64,000 nt of DNA from Rhodovulum kholense. Lineage in GTDB: Bacteria; Pseudomonadota; Alphaproteobacteria; Rhodobacterales; Rhodobacteraceae. The notes under the pieces are model-generated. The model had not been told where the DNA came from and made no database searches. It saw nothing but the letters and a program-made list of their open reading frames with translations. A program made the translations under genes and the position numbers. The stretch lies in assembly GCF_003053725.1 (NCBI RefSeq), contig NZ_QAYC01000009.1, positions 122,864 to 186,863 on the forward strand. The letters are read 5' to 3'. Numbering within the stretch: position 1 is the stretch's first letter; every line of letters begins with the position of its first letter. Below are positions 38,406 to 48,089 of the stretch, in pieces.

Positions 38406-39287
38406 TCAGCCGATCGCCTTCAGCACCGCTTCGCCAAGATGCGCCGGGCTGTCGGCCACGACGATCCCGGCCGACTTCATTGCCTCGATCTTGTCCTCGG
38501 CCCCGCCCTTGCCACCGGCGACGATGGCACCGGCATGGCCCATGCGGCGTCCGGGCGGCGCCGTACGACCGGCGATGAAGCCCGCGATGGGTTTCTTGCG
38601 GCCCTTCTTGGCCTCGTCCTTGATGAACTGGGCCGCTTCCTCTTCGGCCGAGCCGCCGATCTCGCCGATCATGATGATCGACTGGGTCTCGTCATCGGCG
38701 AGGAACCATTCCAGCACATCGATATGCTCGGTGCCCTTGATCGGGTCGCCGCCGATGCCGACGCAGGTCGACTGGCCCAGCCCCACATCGGTGGTCTGCT
38801 TGACAGCCTCGTAGGTCAGCGTGCCCGAGCGCGACACGACGCCGACCGATCCGCGCTTGTGGATATGGCCGGGCATGATGCCGATCTTGCAGGCGTCCGG
38901 CGTGATGACGCCCGGGCAGTTCGGCCCGATCAGGATCGAATTCGACCCCTGCAGCGCGCGCTTGACGGTCATCATGTCCATCACCGGGATGCCCTCGGTG
39001 ATGCAGACGATCAGCGGGATCTGGGCGTCGATGGCCTCGAGGATCGAGTCGGCCGCGAAGGGCGGCGGGACGTAGATCACCGATGCGTTGGCGCCGGTCT
39101 TGGCCACGGCCTCGTGGCACGAGTTGAAGACGGGCAGGTCCAGATGGCTCTGGCCGCCCTTGCCGGGCGTGACGCCGCCCACCATCTGGGTGCCGTAGGC
39201 GATGGCCTGTTCCGAATGGAAGGTGCCCTGGCTGCCGGTGAAGCCCTGGCAGATCACCTTGGTGTTTTCGTCGACGAGAACCGCCAT
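38406..39287 (-). CDS. sucD: Succinyl-CoA synthetase subunit alpha
   Basis: A 293-residue subunit that binds CoA and carries the phosphohistidine. It contains [18 protein letters not shown] (CoA-binding Rossmann), [10 protein letters not shown], and [21 protein letters not shown], in which the His near the end is phosphorylated in catalysis. I chose the ATG at 39287 ([12 protein letters not shown]). The upstream in-frame region is antisense to sucC. It follows sucC after 5 bp. With SucC it converts succinyl-CoA to succinate with nucleotide triphosphate formation. Confidence 0.95.
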   Translation of the reverse strand: MAVLVDENTKVICQGFTGSQGTFHSEQAIAYGTQMVGGVTPGKGGQSHLDLPVFNSCHEAVAKTGANASVIYVPPPFAADSILEAIDAQIPLIVCITEGIPVMDMMTVKRALQGSNSILIGPNCPGVITPDACKIGIMPGHIHKRGSVGVVSRSGTLTYEAVKQTTDVGLGQSTCVGIGGDPIKGTEHIDVLEWFLADDETQSIIMIGEIGGSAEEEAAQFIKDEAKKGRKKPIAGFIAGRTAPPGRRMGHAGAIVAGGKGGAEDKIEAMKSAGIVVADSPAHLGEAVLKAIG

Positions 39288-39292
39288 GGATC

Positions 39293-40486
39293 TTACCCCT
39301 TCACCGCTTTGACAATTTTCTGCGCCGCGTCCGACAGATCGTCCGCCGCGATGACGTCGAGGCCCGAGCCGTTGATGATGGCCTTGCCCTTCTCGACATT
39401 GGTGCCTTCGAGGCGCACGACCAGCGGCACCTTCAGCCCGACTTCCTTGACCGCGGCGACCACACCCTCGGCGATGACGTCGCAGCGCATGATGCCGCCG
39501 AAGATGTTCACCAGGATACCCTTCACGTTCGGGTCCGAGGTGATGATCTTGAAGGCCTCGGTCACCTTCTCCTTGGTGGCGCCGCCGCCCACATCGAGGA
39601 AGTTTGCGGGCTCGGCGCCGTACAGCTTGATGATGTCCATGGTCGCCATCGCGAGGCCCGCGCCGTTCACCATGCAGCCGATCTCGCCGTCGAGCGCGAT
39701 ATAGTTCAGGTCGTATTTCGAGGCCTGAAGCTCCTTGGGGTCTTCCTCGGTCTCGTCGCGCAGCGCCAGGATGTCCTCCTGCCGGTAGAGCGCGTTCGAG
39801 TCGAAGCTCATCTTGGCGTCGAGGCAGCGAAGGTCGCCCTGGTCGGTCACGATCAGCGGGTTGATTTCCAGAAGCTCGCAATCCTTCTCGGTGAACAGCT
39901 TGTAAAGCTGGCCCATCAGCCGGACGCATTGCTTGATCTGGTTGCCGGTCAGCCCCAGCGCAAAGGCGATGCGGCGGCCGTGATAGCCCTGATAGCCGGT
40001 CACGGGATCGACCGAGAAACTGAGGATGCGGTCGGGGGTCTTGGCGGCGACCTCCTCGATGTCCATGCCGCCCTCGGTCGAACAGACGAAGGCCACCCGG
40101 CTGGTCTGACGGTCCACCAGCAGCGCGAGGTAAAGCTCGCGGTCGATGCCCGCGCCTTCCTCGATATAGACGCGGCCGACCTGCTTGCCCGCGGGACCGG
40201 TCTGATGGGTGACGAGAGTGCGGCCCAGCATCTTCTTGGCCTCTTCGGCGGCTTCGCCGACCGATTTGGTCAGGCGCACGCCGCCCTTCTCGCCCGCTTC
40301 TTCCTCGATGAAATGGCCCTTGCCGCGGCCGCCTGCGTGGATCTGTGCCTTGACGACCCAGATCGGCCCGTCGATGTCGGCCGCGATGGCCTTCGCTTCT
40401 TCGGCCTTGGTGACGACATGCCCTTTCGAGACCGGCGCGCCGTAGCTGCGCAGCAACGCCTTGGCCTGGTATTCGTGGATGTTCAT
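39293..40486 (-). CDS. sucC: Succinyl-CoA synthetase subunit beta
   Basis: A 397-residue ATP-grasp subunit. It starts [20 protein letters not shown] at the ATG 40486. It has [14 protein letters not shown] in the nucleotide-binding fold, [23 protein letters not shown], and [17 protein letters not shown] near the C-terminus, the phosphohistidine-contacting power-helix region. It is the first gene of this operon. In many Rhodobacterales mdh lies directly upstream, but it is not here. The promoter should be in the 280-bp gap before the divergent PAP2 gene. Confidence 0.95.
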   Translation of the reverse strand: MNIHEYQAKALLRSYGAPVSKGHVVTKAEEAKAIAADIDGPIWVVKAQIHAGGRGKGHFIEEEAGEKGGVRLTKSVGEAAEEAKKMLGRTLVTHQTGPAGKQVGRVYIEEGAGIDRELYLALLVDRQTSRVAFVCSTEGGMDIEEVAAKTPDRILSFSVDPVTGYQGYHGRRIAFALGLTGNQIKQCVRLMGQLYKLFTEKDCELLEINPLIVTDQGDLRCLDAKMSFDSNALYRQEDILALRDETEEDPKELQASKYDLNYIALDGEIGCMVNGAGLAMATMDIIKLYGAEPANFLDVGGGATKEKVTEAFKIITSDPNVKGILVNIFGGIMRCDVIAEGVVAAVKEVGLKVPLVVRLEGTNVEKGKAIINGSGLDVIAADDLSDAAQKIVKAVKG

Positions 40487-40569
40487 CAAACTGTCCCGTG
40501 CTGGTACGATTTACCGCTGTCTAAGCACGGAATGATGGTGCGGCGAAACGCCCTTTTCCCGAAATTTCC

Positions 40570-40623
40570 GTGATCATCCGATGTTTTTTGCCTTTGTGAT
40601 CACGCTCGCGAATGGTGTGATCG
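40570..40623. promoter_or_regulatory. Three repeats of gtgatca/g in the sucC upstream region
   Basis: gtgatca occurs at 40570-40576 and 40596-40602, and gtgatcg at 40617-40623, spaced 26 and 21 bp apart (start to start). They lie 84-137 bp upstream of sucC in an AT-richer stretch, and could be operators for the suc operon or the divergent gene. No regulator is identified. Confidence 0.4.
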
Positions 40624-40813
40624 CAAAGTAGGGCGAAACTCGGGAAGTGTTAAAGCACGGGCGGGGCGGCCCTGCCGGGACCTTGCCGCAACGAGCCCGA
40701 AAGGATCGTTTTCTGCGCCAGCCGACGCAAGGCAACCGCGACTCGACACCAAATCGTCACAGATCTTGCCGATAGAGGACGCGCCTCAATTGCCGGAGAC
40801 GGACCTGTTCGCC

Positions 40814-41395
40814 ATGCGAGTGCCGCCGCCCTCGTTCCTTATCCGCCCCGCAGCCCTTTCGGCGATGCTTGCGCTTGTCCTGCTTTCGGCCGCACTGTCC
40901 GAGGGGCGGGCCCGCCGGATCGGCGACCATCTGCAGATTGCCCTGCCCGCGGCCGGACTGGTCTGCGCCGCGACCCGGGGACAGGCGCGCGTCTACGCTG
41001 GACGATACCTCTTGCTCGAGGCCGGAATCAAGTTCCCCAAGGCCCTGCTGGGCGATCTGCCGGTCAATCTTCGCCCGAATGGCGGCGGGCATGGCTTCCC
41101 CTCCGGGCACACCGCAGCGGCCGCCTTCGGGGCGAGCGCGCTGGTTGCCGGCTGCCTGCGCGACAGCCCCGGGGCGCAGGCGGTCGCCGTCATGTCGGCC
41201 GGCTTCGTCGGCGCCTCGCGGATCGACGCCGGGCGTCACACGATCTGGCAGACGCTGGCCGGGGCGGTTCTGGGCTGGCTTGTCGCCACGGTCAAGCTTA
41301 TCGCCTTCGACCGGGCGGTCGTGGCGATCTGGGCGCGGGCCGGAGCGCGGCTGACCGCGCTGCGCGGACGCGCGCCGGTGCCGGGCCGGCCTTGA
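40814..41395 (+). CDS. PAP2-superfamily membrane phosphatase
   Basis: A protein of about 193 residues with several hydrophobic helices. The phosphatase motifs are visible: PNGGGHGFPSGHTAAAAFGAS (the central PSGH) and SRIDAGRHTIWQTLAG (third motif, with catalytic His). In the usual SR-H-x3-D pattern the last residue is Asp; here it is Gln, so activity may be modified. The first KxxxxxxRP-type motif is represented by FPKALLGDLPVNLRPNG. The start is uncertain: ATG 40814 (GGAGACGG upstream, rather distant) or TTG 40766. Substrates in this family are lipid phosphates or undecaprenyl pyrophosphate. Confidence 0.75.
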   Translation: MRVPPPSFLIRPAALSAMLALVLLSAALSEGRARRIGDHLQIALPAAGLVCAATRGQARVYAGRYLLLEAGIKFPKALLGDLPVNLRPNGGGHGFPSGHTAAAAFGASALVAGCLRDSPGAQAVAVMSAGFVGASRIDAGRHTIWQTLAGAVLGWLVATVKLIAFDRAVVAIWARAGARLTALRGRAPVPGRP

Positions 41396-41440
41396 ACCCG
41401 GCCGCGATCCGGCTATGCCTTCTGGCAAACGGAGATCCCC

Positions 41441-43468
41441 ATGACCAATCCCCTGCTGGCGCCGCGCACGGCGCCGTTCGAGCTTCCCGCCTTCGCCGCC
41501 GTCTCGGACGCGGATTTCGCCCCGGCCTTCGATCAGGCGCTGAGCGAGGCCCGGGCCGAAATCGCCGCCATCGCTGAGTCCCCCGAGCCGCCCGATTTCG
41601 CCAATACCATCGAGGCGCTGGAACAGAGGGGTCAGGCCCTGTCCGACGTGCTGTCGGTCTTCTTCCTGCTGGCCTCGGTCTCGTCGACCCCGAACCGCGA
41701 GGCGCTGCAACGCGCCTTTTCTCCGAAACTGGCCGACTTCTCGTCCGACGTGGTGCTGAACCGCGCGCTGTTCGACCGGATCGACGCGGTCTGGCAGGCC
41801 CGCGAGACGCTGGATCTGACCGCCGAACAGGCCCGCCTGCTGGAACTGAAGCATCGCGATTTCGTCCGCGCAGGCGCGGCGCTGCCCGAAGAGGGGCGCG
41901 GGCGGCTTCGAGAACTGAACACCCGGCTGGCCGAGCTGTCGACCGCCTTCGCCCAGAACCTGCTGGCCGACGAGCGCGACTGGACGATGCCGCTGGCCGA
42001 GGCGGATCTGGAGGGCCTGCCCGGTTTCGTCGCCGAGGCCACCCGGGCGGCGGGCGCCGAACGCGGCGCGGACGGCCCGGTCGTGACGCTCTCGCGCTCG
42101 GTGATCGTGCCTTTCCTGCAATTCTCGCCCCGGCGCAATCTGCGCAAGGCGGCCTATGAGGCCTGGACCTCGCGCGGCGCGCGGGGCGGCGCCACCGACA
42201 ACCGCAGCATCGTGGCCGAGACGCTGAAGCTTCGCGCCGAGCGCGCGGCGCTTCTGGGCTATGACAGCTATGCGGCCTATGTGCTGGAAACCGAGATGGC
42301 GAAGACCCCCGGCCATGTGCGCGACCTGCTGATGCAGGTCTGGGCCCCGGCCCGGGCGCGCGCCGAGGCCGATGCCGCGATCCTTGAAGAGATGCTGGTC
42401 GCCGACGGGCTTGCCGCGCCACTCGAGCCCTGGGACTGGCATTATTACTCCGAGAAACGCCGCCGGGCGCTGCACGATCTCGACGAAGCCGAGCTGAAAC
42501 CCTACCTGCAGCTCGACCGGATGATCGAGGCGGCCTTCGACTGCGCGCACCGGCTTTTCGGGTTGGATTTCGCGCCGCTCGAGGTCGATCTGCACCACCC
42601 CGACGCCCGCGCCTGGGAGGTCACCCGAGACGGCCGCCATATGGGCGTCTTCATCGGCGACTATTTCGCCCGGGCGGGCAAGCGGTCGGGGGCGTGGTGC
42701 TCGGCGCTGCGCAGCCAGCAGAAACTGACGGGCGAGATCCGCCCGCATGTGCTGAACGTGTGCAATTTCTCGAAGCCCGCCGAGGGGCGACGCGCGCTGC
42801 TGTCCTATGACGATGCGCGGACGCTGTTTCACGAATTCGGCCATGCGCTGCACCAGATACTGTCGGACGTGACCTATGAAAGCCTTTCGGGCACCTCGGT
42901 GCCGCGCGATTTCGTGGAACTGCCGAGCCAGCTTTACGAACACTGGCTGGAAGTGCCCGAGGTGCTGGACCGCTTCGCCACCCATGCCGAAACGGGCCAA
43001 CCGATGCCCGAGGCGATGCGCGACCGGGTGCTGGCGGCGGCAACCTACGACATGGGCTTCCAGACCGTCGAGTTCATCGCCTCGGCGCTGGTCGATCTGG
43101 AATTCCACGATGGCCCCGCCCCCGCCGATCCGATGCAGAAACAGGCCGAGGTGCTGGAAGGAATCGGCATGCCGCGCGCGATCCGGATGCGCCATGCGAC
43201 GCCGCATTTCGCCCATGTCTTCGCGGGCGGCTACGCCTCGGCCTATTATTCCTACATGTGGTCCGAGGTGATGGATGCCGACGCCTTCGCGGCCTTCGAG
43301 GAGACCGGCGACGCCTTCGATCCGGCAACGGCCCGGGCGCTGGAAGACAACGTGCTGTCGACCGGCGGCACGGCCGAGCCCGATGCGCTTTACATCGCCT
43401 TCCGCGGGCGCCTGCCCGGGGTCGAGGCGCTGCTGAAAGGGCGCGGGCTCGACCTCGAACCGGCCTGA
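41441..43468 (+). CDS. dcp: M3-family zinc oligopeptidase / dipeptidyl carboxypeptidase
   Basis: A 675-residue metallopeptidase of the thimet oligopeptidase family. The N-terminal helical region (FELPAFAAVSDADFAPAFDQAL) leads to the zinc site TLFHEFGHALHQ near residue 463, with the third ligand Glu in the segment around VPRDFVELPSQLYEHW. The C-terminal YSYMWSEVMDADAFAAFEE is a family block. It fits Dcp better than oligopeptidase A, though the two are close. It probably degrades short peptides in the cytoplasm or periplasm. No signal peptide is seen. It is single-gene, ended by a strong hairpin. Confidence 0.9.
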   Translation: MTNPLLAPRTAPFELPAFAAVSDADFAPAFDQALSEARAEIAAIAESPEPPDFANTIEALEQRGQALSDVLSVFFLLASVSSTPNREALQRAFSPKLADFSSDVVLNRALFDRIDAVWQARETLDLTAEQARLLELKHRDFVRAGAALPEEGRGRLRELNTRLAELSTAFAQNLLADERDWTMPLAEADLEGLPGFVAEATRAAGAERGADGPVVTLSRSVIVPFLQFSPRRNLRKAAYEAWTSRGARGGATDNRSIVAETLKLRAERAALLGYDSYAAYVLETEMAKTPGHVRDLLMQVWAPARARAEADAAILEEMLVADGLAAPLEPWDWHYYSEKRRRALHDLDEAELKPYLQLDRMIEAAFDCAHRLFGLDFAPLEVDLHHPDARAWEVTRDGRHMGVFIGDYFARAGKRSGAWCSALRSQQKLTGEIRPHVLNVCNFSKPAEGRRALLSYDDARTLFHEFGHALHQILSDVTYESLSGTSVPRDFVELPSQLYEHWLEVPEVLDRFATHAETGQPMPEAMRDRVLAAATYDMGFQTVEFIASALVDLEFHDGPAPADPMQKQAEVLEGIGMPRAIRMRHATPHFAHVFAGGYASAYYSYMWSEVMDADAFAAFEETGDAFDPATARALEDNVLSTGGTAEPDALYIAFRGRLPGVEALLKGRGLDLEPA

Positions 43469-43493
43469 CCGCGCCCATGCAGCCCCATGCAGA

Positions 43494-43526
43494 AGAACGC
43501 CCGCCCGGTTTCCCGGGCGGGCGTTT
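43494..43526. terminator. Bidirectional terminator between dcp and the DEAD-box gene
   Basis: An inverted repeat of about 13 bp (aacgcccgcccgg... / ...cccgggcgggcgtt) with a T-run is placed between convergent genes. Confidence 0.75.
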
Positions 43527-43529
43527 TCC

Positions 43530-44816
43530 TTAACCTGTGAGGGTAGCGACAGCGCCCCAGGGGGGGCAGGCCGCCGCGCGGTTCTTGTTGCGCGGACGGC
43601 GGCGCGCCCGGGCCTTGGCGGGCGGTTTGCCCGCGCCTTTGCTTGCGCCGCGCGGGCCGCCCCGCGACTGCTTCGGCTCCAGCCCTTCCCAGGGCGTGCC
43701 CGAGGCAACCGGGATCGCGGTGCCCATCACCTTCTGGATCGCGCGGAGTTCTGACACCTCCTCGGGCGAGCAGAAGGCGATCGCCGCGCCATCGGCCCCG
43801 GCCCGCGCGGTGCGGCCGATCCGGTGGACATAGTTGTCGGGCACGTTCGGCAGGTCGAAATTGTAGACGTGGCGCACCTCGGGGATGTCGATGCCCCGCG
43901 CCGCCACGTCGGTCGCGACCAGCACCCGCACATCGCCCGCGCGGAACGCCTTGATCGCCCGGTCGCGCTGGCCCTGGCTCTTGTTGCCATGGATCGAGGC
44001 GGTCGCGAAGCCCGCCCGTTCCAGCTGTTTCGACAGCCGCTCGGCGCCGTGCTTGGTGCGGCCGAAGACGATGGCACGGTCGTCGCGGTGGCCATCCAGA
44101 AGCTCGATCAGACGCCCGGTCTTCTCGGCCTTCTCAAGGAAATGCACCGATTGCAGGATCTTGTCGACGGCGGTGCCGGGGGGCGTCACCTCGACCCGGA
44201 CCGGATCGGTCAGGTAGCTGGCCGCGATCTCGTCCATCTGCTTGGGCATGGTGGCCGAGAACAGCATGGTCTGGCGCTCTTTCGGCAGCTTGGCGGCGAT
44301 CCGGCGCAGGGCATGGATGAAGCCCAGATCCAGCATCTGGTCGGCCTCGTCCAGCACCAGGAACCGGGTCTCGGCCAGCACCACGGCGCCCCGGCCCATC
44401 AGGTCGATCAGCCGCCCGGGCGTCGCCACCAGCAGATCGGCGCCGCGCGCCATCCGCTTTTCCTGAGCCGACAGCGAGGCGCCGCCGACCACGGTCTCGA
44501 CGCTGACCGGCGTGCCCGCGACCAGCGGCCGGAGGCTCTCGGCGATCTGCTTGACCAGTTCGCGGGTCGGGGCCAGCACCAGGGCGCGGGCGGTCTTGGG
44601 CACGGGCTTGCCGCGGGTTTCTGACAGCGCGGTGAGAAGCGGCAGCCCGAAGGCCGCGGTCTTGCCGGTGCCGGTCTGCGCCAGACCGATCACGTCGCGG
44701 CCTTCCAGCGCCGGAGGAATGGCACGGGCCTGAACCGGGGTGGGCTCGGTGATGCCGGCCTCGGCCAGGCGCGTCACGAGCCGCTTGGGCAGGCCCATCT
44801 TGTCGAATGTCGTCAC
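43530..44816 (-). CDS. DEAD-box ATP-dependent RNA helicase
   Basis: A 428-residue helicase of the RhlE/DeaD group. Motifs: the Q motif around TEPTPVQARAIP, Walker A AQTGTGKTAAF, PTRELVKQ, TPGRL, Walker B VLDEADQML, SATMPKQ, and the C-terminal VATDVAARGIDIPEVRHV and HRIGRTAR. A short basic tail rich in Arg, Lys and Pro follows. I chose the GTG at 44816 (VTTFDKMGLP), preceded by AAAGGACA. The longer in-frame extension to 45053 is low in helicase homology. Likely roles are rRNA maturation or RNA decay. It is co-directional with the zinc-finger gene upstream but widely separated. Confidence 0.9.
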   Translation of the reverse strand: MTTFDKMGLPKRLVTRLAEAGITEPTPVQARAIPPALEGRDVIGLAQTGTGKTAAFGLPLLTALSETRGKPVPKTARALVLAPTRELVKQIAESLRPLVAGTPVSVETVVGGASLSAQEKRMARGADLLVATPGRLIDLMGRGAVVLAETRFLVLDEADQMLDLGFIHALRRIAAKLPKERQTMLFSATMPKQMDEIAASYLTDPVRVEVTPPGTAVDKILQSVHFLEKAEKTGRLIELLDGHRDDRAIVFGRTKHGAERLSKQLERAGFATASIHGNKSQGQRDRAIKAFRAGDVRVLVATDVAARGIDIPEVRHVYNFDLPNVPDNYVHRIGRTARAGADGAAIAFCSPEEVSELRAIQKVMGTAIPVASGTPWEGLEPKQSRGGPRGASKGAGKPPAKARARRRPRNKNRAAACPPWGAVATLTG

Positions 44817-45081
44817 AGTGTCCTTTCGGGCGCCCGTCGCGGACGCCTCGTCAAATTGCGTTCGCCGCTGCGAACGGGTGAGCGGGCCCGCGACGCCCCG
44901 ACCCGACGGGTCGGTTGGCGACGGTCCCAGTACCCCTCGCGTGATGATGGGAACGGATTTGCCCGACACCTTGCGCCGCGGCCCGGTCGGTCCGGGCAGG
45001 CGGCCTCTGTTCACGCGACAGAAGGTGCGGATCGGCGACACGTACAGGAACATGACCCTCCGGTCAATCCTGCAACTGCCG

Positions 45082-45351
45082 TCACTTGAGCTGGCTGTCC
45101 TTCGACCCCCGCCGGTTGATCCCGCCGCGGATCACCGGACGCCGGTCGCGGTCGCCCTGACAGGCGACGCACAGCTTGACCCCCGGCAGGGCCTGCCGCC
45201 GCGCCTCGGGGATCGGCTCGCCGCACTCGGCGCAGTCCGACAGGCTGTCGCCCACCGGGGCGCGCCTGATCTTCATCCGGTTCAGCTCGTCCTCGATAGA
45301 GGCGTCGATCTGGTCGTTCACCGCGCCGTCGCGCGCCCAGCCTCCGGCCAT
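45082..45351 (-). CDS. DksA/TraR-family C4 zinc-finger protein
   Basis: An 89-residue protein with a C-terminal zinc finger: CAECGEPIPEARRQALPG followed by VKLCVACQ gives the four cysteines of the TraR/DksA family, and IPEARR is the family motif between them. The short length puts it with TraR-like proteins without the full coiled coil of DksA. These bind the secondary channel of RNA polymerase. The acidic tip DxxDxA motif of DksA is not evident, so its effect on transcription is uncertain. It lies between the MFS gene and the helicase, in the same direction. Confidence 0.85.
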   Translation of the reverse strand: MAGGWARDGAVNDQIDASIEDELNRMKIRRAPVGDSLSDCAECGEPIPEARRQALPGVKLCVACQGDRDRRPVIRGGINRRGSKDSQLK

Positions 45352-45411
45352 CGTCAGACCTCCCTTGCAGGCCGACAGGATAGGCCAGCCCCCGGCCTCG
45401 CGTCAAAACTT

Positions 45412-46668
45412 TCAGGCCGCGGCGCGGGCGGGGGCCGGCGCCTCGCGGATCGGCAGATGCACCAGCGCCGAAAAGGCCCCGACGCCGACGCCGACCCACC
45501 AGACCAGATCGTAATTGCCGTAAAGATCGTAAAGCCTGCCGCCCAGCCAGACGCCGAGGAACCCGCCGATCTGATGCGACAGGAAGACGAAGCCATAGAG
45601 CGTGCCCATGTAGCGCAACCCGTAGATATGGGCGACGAGCCCGCTGGTCAGCGGCACCGTGGCGAGCCACAGCGCCCCCATCACCATCGAGAAGACCAGC
45701 ACCGTGCCGGGCGTGATCGGCATCAGGATGAAGGCGGCCGCAGCGATGGTGCGCGCCGTGTAGATCCCCGCCAGCAGGTATTTCCGGGAATAGCGGTTGC
45801 CCAACCAGCCGGCCGTCACCGTGCCGACGATGTTGAAAACCCCGATCACCGAGATCGCGACCGCCCCCAGCGCTGAAGTGGTGGTAATGCCGATCGCCGA
45901 CAGGGTACCGCCCGGCACGATCGGGCCGCACAGCTCGGCCACGAAGGGCGGGAAATGCGCGGTGATGAAGGCCAGCTGATAGCCGCAGGAAAAGAACCCC
46001 ATGAAGATCATCACATAGGACGGGTCGCGGAAGGCCCGGTTCAGCACCTGGCCCAGGCTTTCCTCCAGCTCGGCGCGGCTCGCGACCTGGGGCGAACGGA
46101 TGAAGGGCAGCGCGAAAAGCGTGGCCAGCACCACGACCGCGAAGATCGCGAAGACGCCCTGCCAGGGCTGGAACCGCAGCAGGATCTCGGCCGCGGGCGG
46201 GCCCACGATCTGCCCGGCCGACCCGGCGGCGGTCGCGACCCCCAGCGCCATCGAGCGATGCTCGGGCGCCGCCGCGCGTCCGACGATAGCGAGGATCACG
46301 CCGAAGCCGGTACCGGCGATGCCGAAGCCCACAAGCACCTCCAGCCCCTGCAACTGCCAGGGCTGGATCGCGAAGGCCGAAAGCACCAGCCCCAGCGCGT
46401 AAAGCAGCGCCCCCGCGACGATGGCCTTGCGGTCGCCGATCTTCTCGGCGACGGCGCCGAACAGCGGCTGCCCGATCCCCCAGGCGAGGTTCTGGATCGC
46501 GATGGCCAGCGAGAATTCCGTGCGCGCCCAGCCGAACTCCTCGGCAATCGGGATCTGGAACACCCCGAACGAGGCGCGCACGGCGAATCCGATCAGCAGG
46601 ATCACAGACCCGGCGATCAGCACCGGGGTCATCAGCGGCGCCTCTGCACCGCGTTGGGCATGGGTCAT
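45412..46668 (-). CDS. MFS transporter
   Basis: A protein of about 418 residues with twelve predicted helices. Features include AGSVILLIGFAVRASFGVFQ in helix 1, the loop 2-3 motif FGAVAEKIGDRKAIVAGALL, and a second-half equivalent in YGFVFLSHQIGGFLGVWLGG. The family is broad (metabolite/drug or organic acid symport), so no substrate can be named. I chose the ATG at 46668 because GGGAGAGC lies upstream. The longer frame to 46737 has a polar, unlikely N-terminus. Confidence 0.85.
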   Translation of the reverse strand: MTHAQRGAEAPLMTPVLIAGSVILLIGFAVRASFGVFQIPIAEEFGWARTEFSLAIAIQNLAWGIGQPLFGAVAEKIGDRKAIVAGALLYALGLVLSAFAIQPWQLQGLEVLVGFGIAGTGFGVILAIVGRAAAPEHRSMALGVATAAGSAGQIVGPPAAEILLRFQPWQGVFAIFAVVVLATLFALPFIRSPQVASRAELEESLGQVLNRAFRDPSYVMIFMGFFSCGYQLAFITAHFPPFVAELCGPIVPGGTLSAIGITTTSALGAVAISVIGVFNIVGTVTAGWLGNRYSRKYLLAGIYTARTIAAAAFILMPITPGTVLVFSMVMGALWLATVPLTSGLVAHIYGLRYMGTLYGFVFLSHQIGGFLGVWLGGRLYDLYGNYDLVWWVGVGVGAFSALVHLPIREAPAPARAAA

Positions 46669-47146
46669 CTCGGCTCTCCCCGCGACCTTTCGGAACCGCC
46701 CGCCATTGGCCGCAGACAGGCTGTCCGGCCGGGACAAGGGCCGCCGGGCCGGGCAGTCGTCTGAGAAAGGCGCACGTTTCCCTGCCCCAATCTATGGCCG
46801 CCCGAAGCGACCCGCACAAGATAAAGCCGTCGCCTCCGACCGCCCGCCTGACCGCCGCATCGCGTTCACGCCTCAATGCCATCGCAGATGCCGGATCGGG
46901 CGGTCCGGTTGTCCGACCGGGCGGCGCCCGATCCGCCTGCCATGGACGACCGGGCCGCCCGCCACAGAGTGCGATGCCCGGCAATTTCGATAAGCGATCC
47001 GATCCGGGATCACTCGCGCGAAACCGCCCCCGAGGTCCTTCCAGCCCCTCTTCCAGGGCTTCGATCCGGCCGTCAATTTTTCGCTTGATCTCCCCTCGCC
47101 GCTTCCATAAAAGCACGCGGGCGGACCGAACGGGACGCACGATATC
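46669..47146. other. Intergenic region before tRNA-Ala
   Basis: 478 bases with no supported gene. The open frames on both strands have no homology features and overlap each other. A promoter for tRNA-Ala is expected near 47085-47140. The GC content is similar to the core genome. Confidence 0.4.
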
Positions 47147-47222
<76 letters not shown>

Positions 47223-47250
47223 ATTCGCTTTTGAAAAGCACCAGATAGTT

Positions 47251-47280
47251 CTGCCTTTCTCGTCAGAGGATTTGCCTCTG
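47251..47280 (-). repeat. Putative TnsB-binding-type site, left end
   Basis: On the minus strand it begins cagaggcaaa and ends gaaaggcag. The block aligns with 62289-62319, which is in the opposite orientation at the right end of the transposition module. Inverted end repeats of about 22-30 bp are the expected arrangement for Tn7-type ends. Confidence 0.55.
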
Positions 47281-47390
47281 CTGCGTAGATCGGTGCTGTT
47301 TTCCCTACGAAAATCCGTGCTGCATCGATCCACGTATATGGCGTGTTGATCCCTTCGCAGCCCTTTCCCCGTCAAACCCGAGGATGGCCC

Positions 47391-47930
47391 ATGAGCGACC
47401 ATTTCTTCGTCGTGACGGGCGGCCCCGGTGCGGGCAAGACCAGCCTGATCACCGAACTCGCCCGCCGCGGCTTTCATACGATCCCCGAATCCGGCCGCGC
47501 CATCATTCGCGAGGAGATGCAGAGCGGCGGAGACGCCCTCCCCTGGGCGGACCGCATGACCTATGCCGAACGGATGCTTGAGCGCGATCTCCGCGCCTAC
47601 GAGGACGCTCAGGCACTCTCAGGCCCCGTGATCTTCGACCGGGGCATTCCCGACATAATGGGCTACCTGACCCTCTGCGGCCTCCCCGTGCCGCCCCACG
47701 TCGCTACCGCGGCCAAGGCAACCCGCTACAACGCCCGCGTCTTCCTTACCCCCTACTGGGATGAGATCTTCACACAGGACACCGAACGCAAGCAGACCCG
47801 CGCCGAGGCCGAAGCGACCTGCGCCGTCATGCGGGAGACCTACACCGCGCTCGGATACCAAATCAGGGAGTTGCCGCGCACTGGTATCGCATCACGCGCC
47901 GAATTTGTCTGTGCGCAATTAGCGATCTGA
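47391..47930 (+). CDS. P-loop AAA-type ATPase, left copy
   Basis: A 179-residue protein of the AAA_28-like predicted ATPase group. The N-terminal Walker A reads FFVVTGGPGAGKTSLITELA, followed by HTIPESGRAIIREEM and the Walker-B-like GPVIFDRGIPD. FTQDTERKQTRAEAEATC is a conserved block. Such proteins look like nucleotide or small-molecule kinases and have no settled role. The start follows the palindrome-containing repeat. A second copy lies at 62569-63153, with a longer C-terminus and a tandem FHTSFHT insertion. Between them lies the whole island, so the gene marks element ends. Confidence 0.85.
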   Translation: MSDHFFVVTGGPGAGKTSLITELARRGFHTIPESGRAIIREEMQSGGDALPWADRMTYAERMLERDLRAYEDAQALSGPVIFDRGIPDIMGYLTLCGLPVPPHVATAAKATRYNARVFLTPYWDEIFTQDTERKQTRAEAEATCAVMRETYTALGYQIRELPRTGIASRAEFVCAQLAI

Positions 47931-48089
47931 CCGTCCAGACGGAGGGAGAGCCTGCTGAACCGAGGAAATCGCGCGGCTGCCTTCCGCCTCCTACCACCTG
48001 AAGCTTTCGGCCCATACCGGAAATTCATTGAGCTTGTGGCGAAGGTCTGGAGATGACGCAATACGGACGTTACAGCGCGCAATCCCGAA

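Larger units (their letters stand above)
47223..47930 (+). repeat. Left copy of the ~0.7-kb direct repeat flanking the island
   Basis: Non-coding 47228-47390 plus the ATPase gene match 62405-62568 plus the ATPase gene at the right side. The match starts with the palindrome cttttgaaaag and includes the block ctgcctttctcgtcagagga, identical in both copies. The coding parts are about 80-85% identical in protein, so the duplication is old or stems from two related elements. Confidence 0.8.
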
